Source: Actinomycetota bacterium (GTDB lineage Bacteria; Actinomycetota; Coriobacteriia; Anaerosomatales; D1FN1-002). Taken from it: a stretch of 7,750 bases of DNA. Of the stretch, positions 6,630 to 7,750 are shown piece by piece (the first letter of the stretch is position 1; each line of letters starts with the position of its first letter). Location: contig VAUM01000068.1 of the NCBI GenBank assembly GCA_005774595.1, positions 1-7,750 on the forward strand. The letters run 5' to 3'. The notes beneath the pieces are model-generated. The model ran no database searches, was not told the DNA's origin, and was given only the letters and a program-made list of their open reading frames with translations. The position numbers were made by a program, and so were the translations under genes.

Positions 6630-7432
6630 CACTTCACGATCTGCGCGAACGGCGTGTAGACCGGGCCCTTGAACCACACCGGCGCCGGCTTCTTGGGCTC
6701 TTGCGCGTTCTGCGCGAGCAGCGCGAGGTGGACCTCGCCGATCTCGCGCGCGAACGCGACGCGCTCGCCGTCCTCGACGGACAGCCCGAGGGTGACGGTG
6801 CGGTACGTGAGCTCCTCGCCGGCGGTCCCGCCGCTGCGGCTGTTGAGCAGGCCGCCGCTGTCCTTCTGCTCGTCTGCGCCCGCGTTCGTCTGCTCGGCGG
6901 TGACCGCCGCGCCGACCGCGAGCACCTTCGCCTTGCCGACGACGGTCTGCGTGTACGCGGTCTTGGCCTGCCCATCGGGTTTGAACGTCGCGTAGACCAC
7001 CACGTTGTCGCCCGGCTTCAGGAGCCCCGCGACACCCTTCACGTCGTCGACGTCGACGGACAGCGCCACGAGGTCTTGCGGCACGCTGTACGACAGGCCG
7101 GCCTCGCTCGGGTACTGGAAGCGGCTCTTCGTGAGCAGCTCGCCCTTGCCCACCGGCACCGCGAGCACCTGGTTGGCGACGAGGCGCGCCGACGACACGG
7201 CGTCGGCCGCGACCCACTGGCGCGGCACCTTCTCCTCGGCGACGAGCTTCTTCGCGATGAGCTCCTCGGCCGACACGCCGCGCGGCAGGTCCTGCTGCGC
7301 GACGAGCACCGCGACCGGCTCGTTCATCGCCGCGATGTCGGTGCGCGCACTGCGCAGGTACTGCGCGGCGACGACCGCCGCGACACCCCCCAGCACGAGC
7401 GCTGCGACAACGATCAGGATCTTGCTTCTCAT
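6629..7432 (-). CDS. cpaB: Flp pilus assembly protein CpaB/RcpC (SAF-domain membrane-anchored protein)
   Basis: The 267-residue product starts with a short basic stretch (MRSK) and one hydrophobic helix (about residues 5-24) that would anchor it in the membrane, with the rest outside. A SAF-type domain follows at about 38-105 (EPVAVLVAQQDLPRGVSAEE, ending VGKGELLTKSRF). A CpaB/RcpC C-terminal domain spans about 112-241, including LKPGDNVVVYATF at 138-150 and a Ser/Gly/Asn-rich insertion near 182-205 that looks like a flexible loop. In diderms CpaB works with the outer-membrane secretin. Here no secretin gene follows, so it may instead contact the peptidoglycan or the pilus channel; that is inference. 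The length is typical for the family. The ATG at 7432 is set by a strong GAGAGGAGAGG ribosome-binding site. The stop overlaps the next start by one base (TGATG), implying translational coupling to cpaE. Confidence 0.92.
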   Translation of the reverse strand: MRSKILIVVAALVLGGVAAVVAAQYLRSARTDIAAMNEPVAVLVAQQDLPRGVSAEELIAKKLVAEEKVPRQWVAADAVSSARLVANQVLAVPVGKGELLTKSRFQYPSEAGLSYSVPQDLVALSVDVDDVKGVAGLLKPGDNVVVYATFKPDGQAKTAYTQTVVGKAKVLAVGAAVTAEQTNAGADEQKDSGGLLNSRSGGTAGEELTYRTVTLGLSVEDGERVAFAREIGEVHLALLAQNAQEPKKPAPVWFKGPVYTPFAQIVK

Positions 7433-7438
7433 GGCCGC

Positions 7439-7449
7439 CCTCTCCTCTC
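7439..7449 (-). promoter_or_regulatory. Ribosome-binding site of cpaB
   Basis: On the minus strand this reads GAGAGGAGAGG and ends 6 bases before the ATG at 7432. It is the strongest Shine-Dalgarno tract of the visible Tad genes and fixes the cpaB start. The same 11-base tract occurs in the opposite orientation at 1172-1182. Confidence 0.8.
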
Positions 7450-7471
7450 ACAGGTGGCCGAAAGGACCTGT
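7450..7471 (-). repeat. Inverted repeat ACAGGT/ACCTGT in the cpaB leader
   Basis: The 6-base arms ACAGGT (7450-7455) and ACCTGT (7466-7471) are perfect inverted copies around a 10-base centre. The centre can itself pair two CC/GG bases. In RNA it would fold immediately upstream of the cpaB Shine-Dalgarno tract, one base away from it. As DNA it could be a dyad operator. Which of these applies, if either, cannot be told from sequence. Confidence 0.45.
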
Positions 7472-7472
7472 C

Positions 7473-7493
7473 CGCGCGTCGCGAGGACGCGCG
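7473..7493 (-). repeat. Inverted repeat, 7-bp stem with 7-base loop, just after the TadG-like stop
   Basis: The arms CGCGCGT (7473-7479) and ACGCGCG (7487-7493), read on the plus strand, are perfectly complementary around a 7-base loop. In the minus-strand transcript this would form a GC-rich hairpin starting 14 bases after the upstream stop codon. No U-tract follows, so it is not a classical intrinsic terminator. A chance repeat is possible at this GC content. Confidence 0.45.
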
Positions 7494-7507
7494 CCGCTCC
7501 CTCGTGC

Positions 7508-7750
7508 CTACGGGTTCACCAGCCGCGCGGCCGAGATGCCGCCCGGAGGACCTCCGCCCCCGGGGGCCGGCGTGTACACGGACGGGTTGGCGAGGTACTC
7601 GATGAACTCGCCCTCGACGTCGCCGCCGTCGTAGGACGTGATGCGGAACGAGGCGAACCCCACCACGATCACCTCGTACGATCCGTTGCCCTTGTCCTCG
7701 TACTTCTCGACGACGGGGCACGCGATGACCAGTTCCTCACCCGGCTGCAG
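7508..7750 (-). CDS. TadG/TadE-like Flp pilus-assembly protein, C-terminal 80 residues (partial)
   Basis: The window opens inside this gene; 80 codons and a TAG stop (7510-7508) are visible, and the N-terminus lies beyond base 7750. The visible part is beta-rich, with the pattern NGSYEVIVVGFASFRITSY followed by a Gly/Asp-rich turn and GEFIEYL. From memory, this 'NGxY..VGFA.F.IT' pattern is typical of the C-terminal end of TadG-related pilus proteins of Gram-positive bacteria. The protein finishes in a Pro/Gly-rich tail (PAPGGGGPPGG), which suggests a flexible exposed end. TadG-type proteins are usually anchored by one N-terminal helix with the rest outside the cytoplasm. The position directly upstream of cpaB supports a Tad role. 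No VWA MIDAS motif is seen in this portion, but that says nothing about the missing part. The family call is moderately secure; the exact Tad subunit is not. Confidence 0.65.
   Translation of the reverse strand: MQPGEELVIACPVVEKYEDKGNGSYEVIVVGFASFRITSYDGGDVEGEFIEYLANPSVYTPAPGGGGPPGGISAARLVNP

Larger units (their letters stand above)
7433..7507 (-). other. 75-base gap before cpaB holding two tandem hairpins and the cpaB ribosome-binding site
   Basis: This is the only sizeable gap inside the visible Tad cluster; the other junctions overlap or lie 7-12 bases apart. It contains a 7-bp perfect inverted repeat (7473-7493), a 6-bp perfect inverted repeat (7450-7471), and then a purine-rich Shine-Dalgarno tract at 7439-7449. 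No clear -35/-10 promoter pair is visible. The arrangement could mark a partial terminator, an RNA-processing point or translational control between the TadG-like gene and cpaB. Confidence 0.6.

Noticed and set aside
6630..7721. N-terminal extension of the cpaE frame up to 7721
   Set aside because: The extra residues are Arg/Gly-rich and overlie cpaB and the end of the TadG-like gene in another frame. CpaE homology begins at the 6629 ATG, which overlaps the cpaB stop.

Overview
The window is very GC-rich (about 70% by eye), uses GTG starts, and every supported gene lies on the minus strand, so transcription runs from high to low coordinates. It looks chromosomal and bacterial, most likely from a high-GC Actinomycetota. 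A coriobacterial-type or uncultured relative is my guess, held weakly. No insertion sequence, tRNA, rRNA or CRISPR array was seen.

Region 1 (about 7750 to 1221) is the core of a Tad/Flp (type IVc) pilus locus. In transcription order it holds the C-terminus of a TadG/TadE-like pilus protein, cpaB/rcpC, cpaE (MinD/ParA-like ATPase), cpaF/tadA (assembly ATPase), a tadB platform gene carrying an N-terminal secreted von Willebrand A (VWA) domain, and tadC. CpaF powers pilus assembly, TadB and TadC form the inner-membrane platform, CpaE probably localises the machine, and CpaB is a membrane-anchored SAF-domain protein. No secretin (CpaC) or CpaD gene lies between cpaB and cpaE, which fits a single-membrane envelope. 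The Flp pilin and prepilin peptidase are not in view and are presumably upstream.

Region 2 (1220 to 1039) is a 182-base intergenic stretch with several inverted repeats. It probably holds the end of the Tad transcript and the leader of the next operon.

Region 3 (1038 to 1) is a tightly coupled trio: folE (GTP cyclohydrolase I), a 101-residue three-helix membrane protein, and the start of a TPR protein cut by the window edge. Both junctions are 4-base GTGA stop/start overlaps.

The points most worth following up are the VWA-TadB fusion, two tandem hairpins in front of cpaB, the structured folE leader, and an 11-base perfect complementarity between that leader and the cpaB ribosome-binding site.
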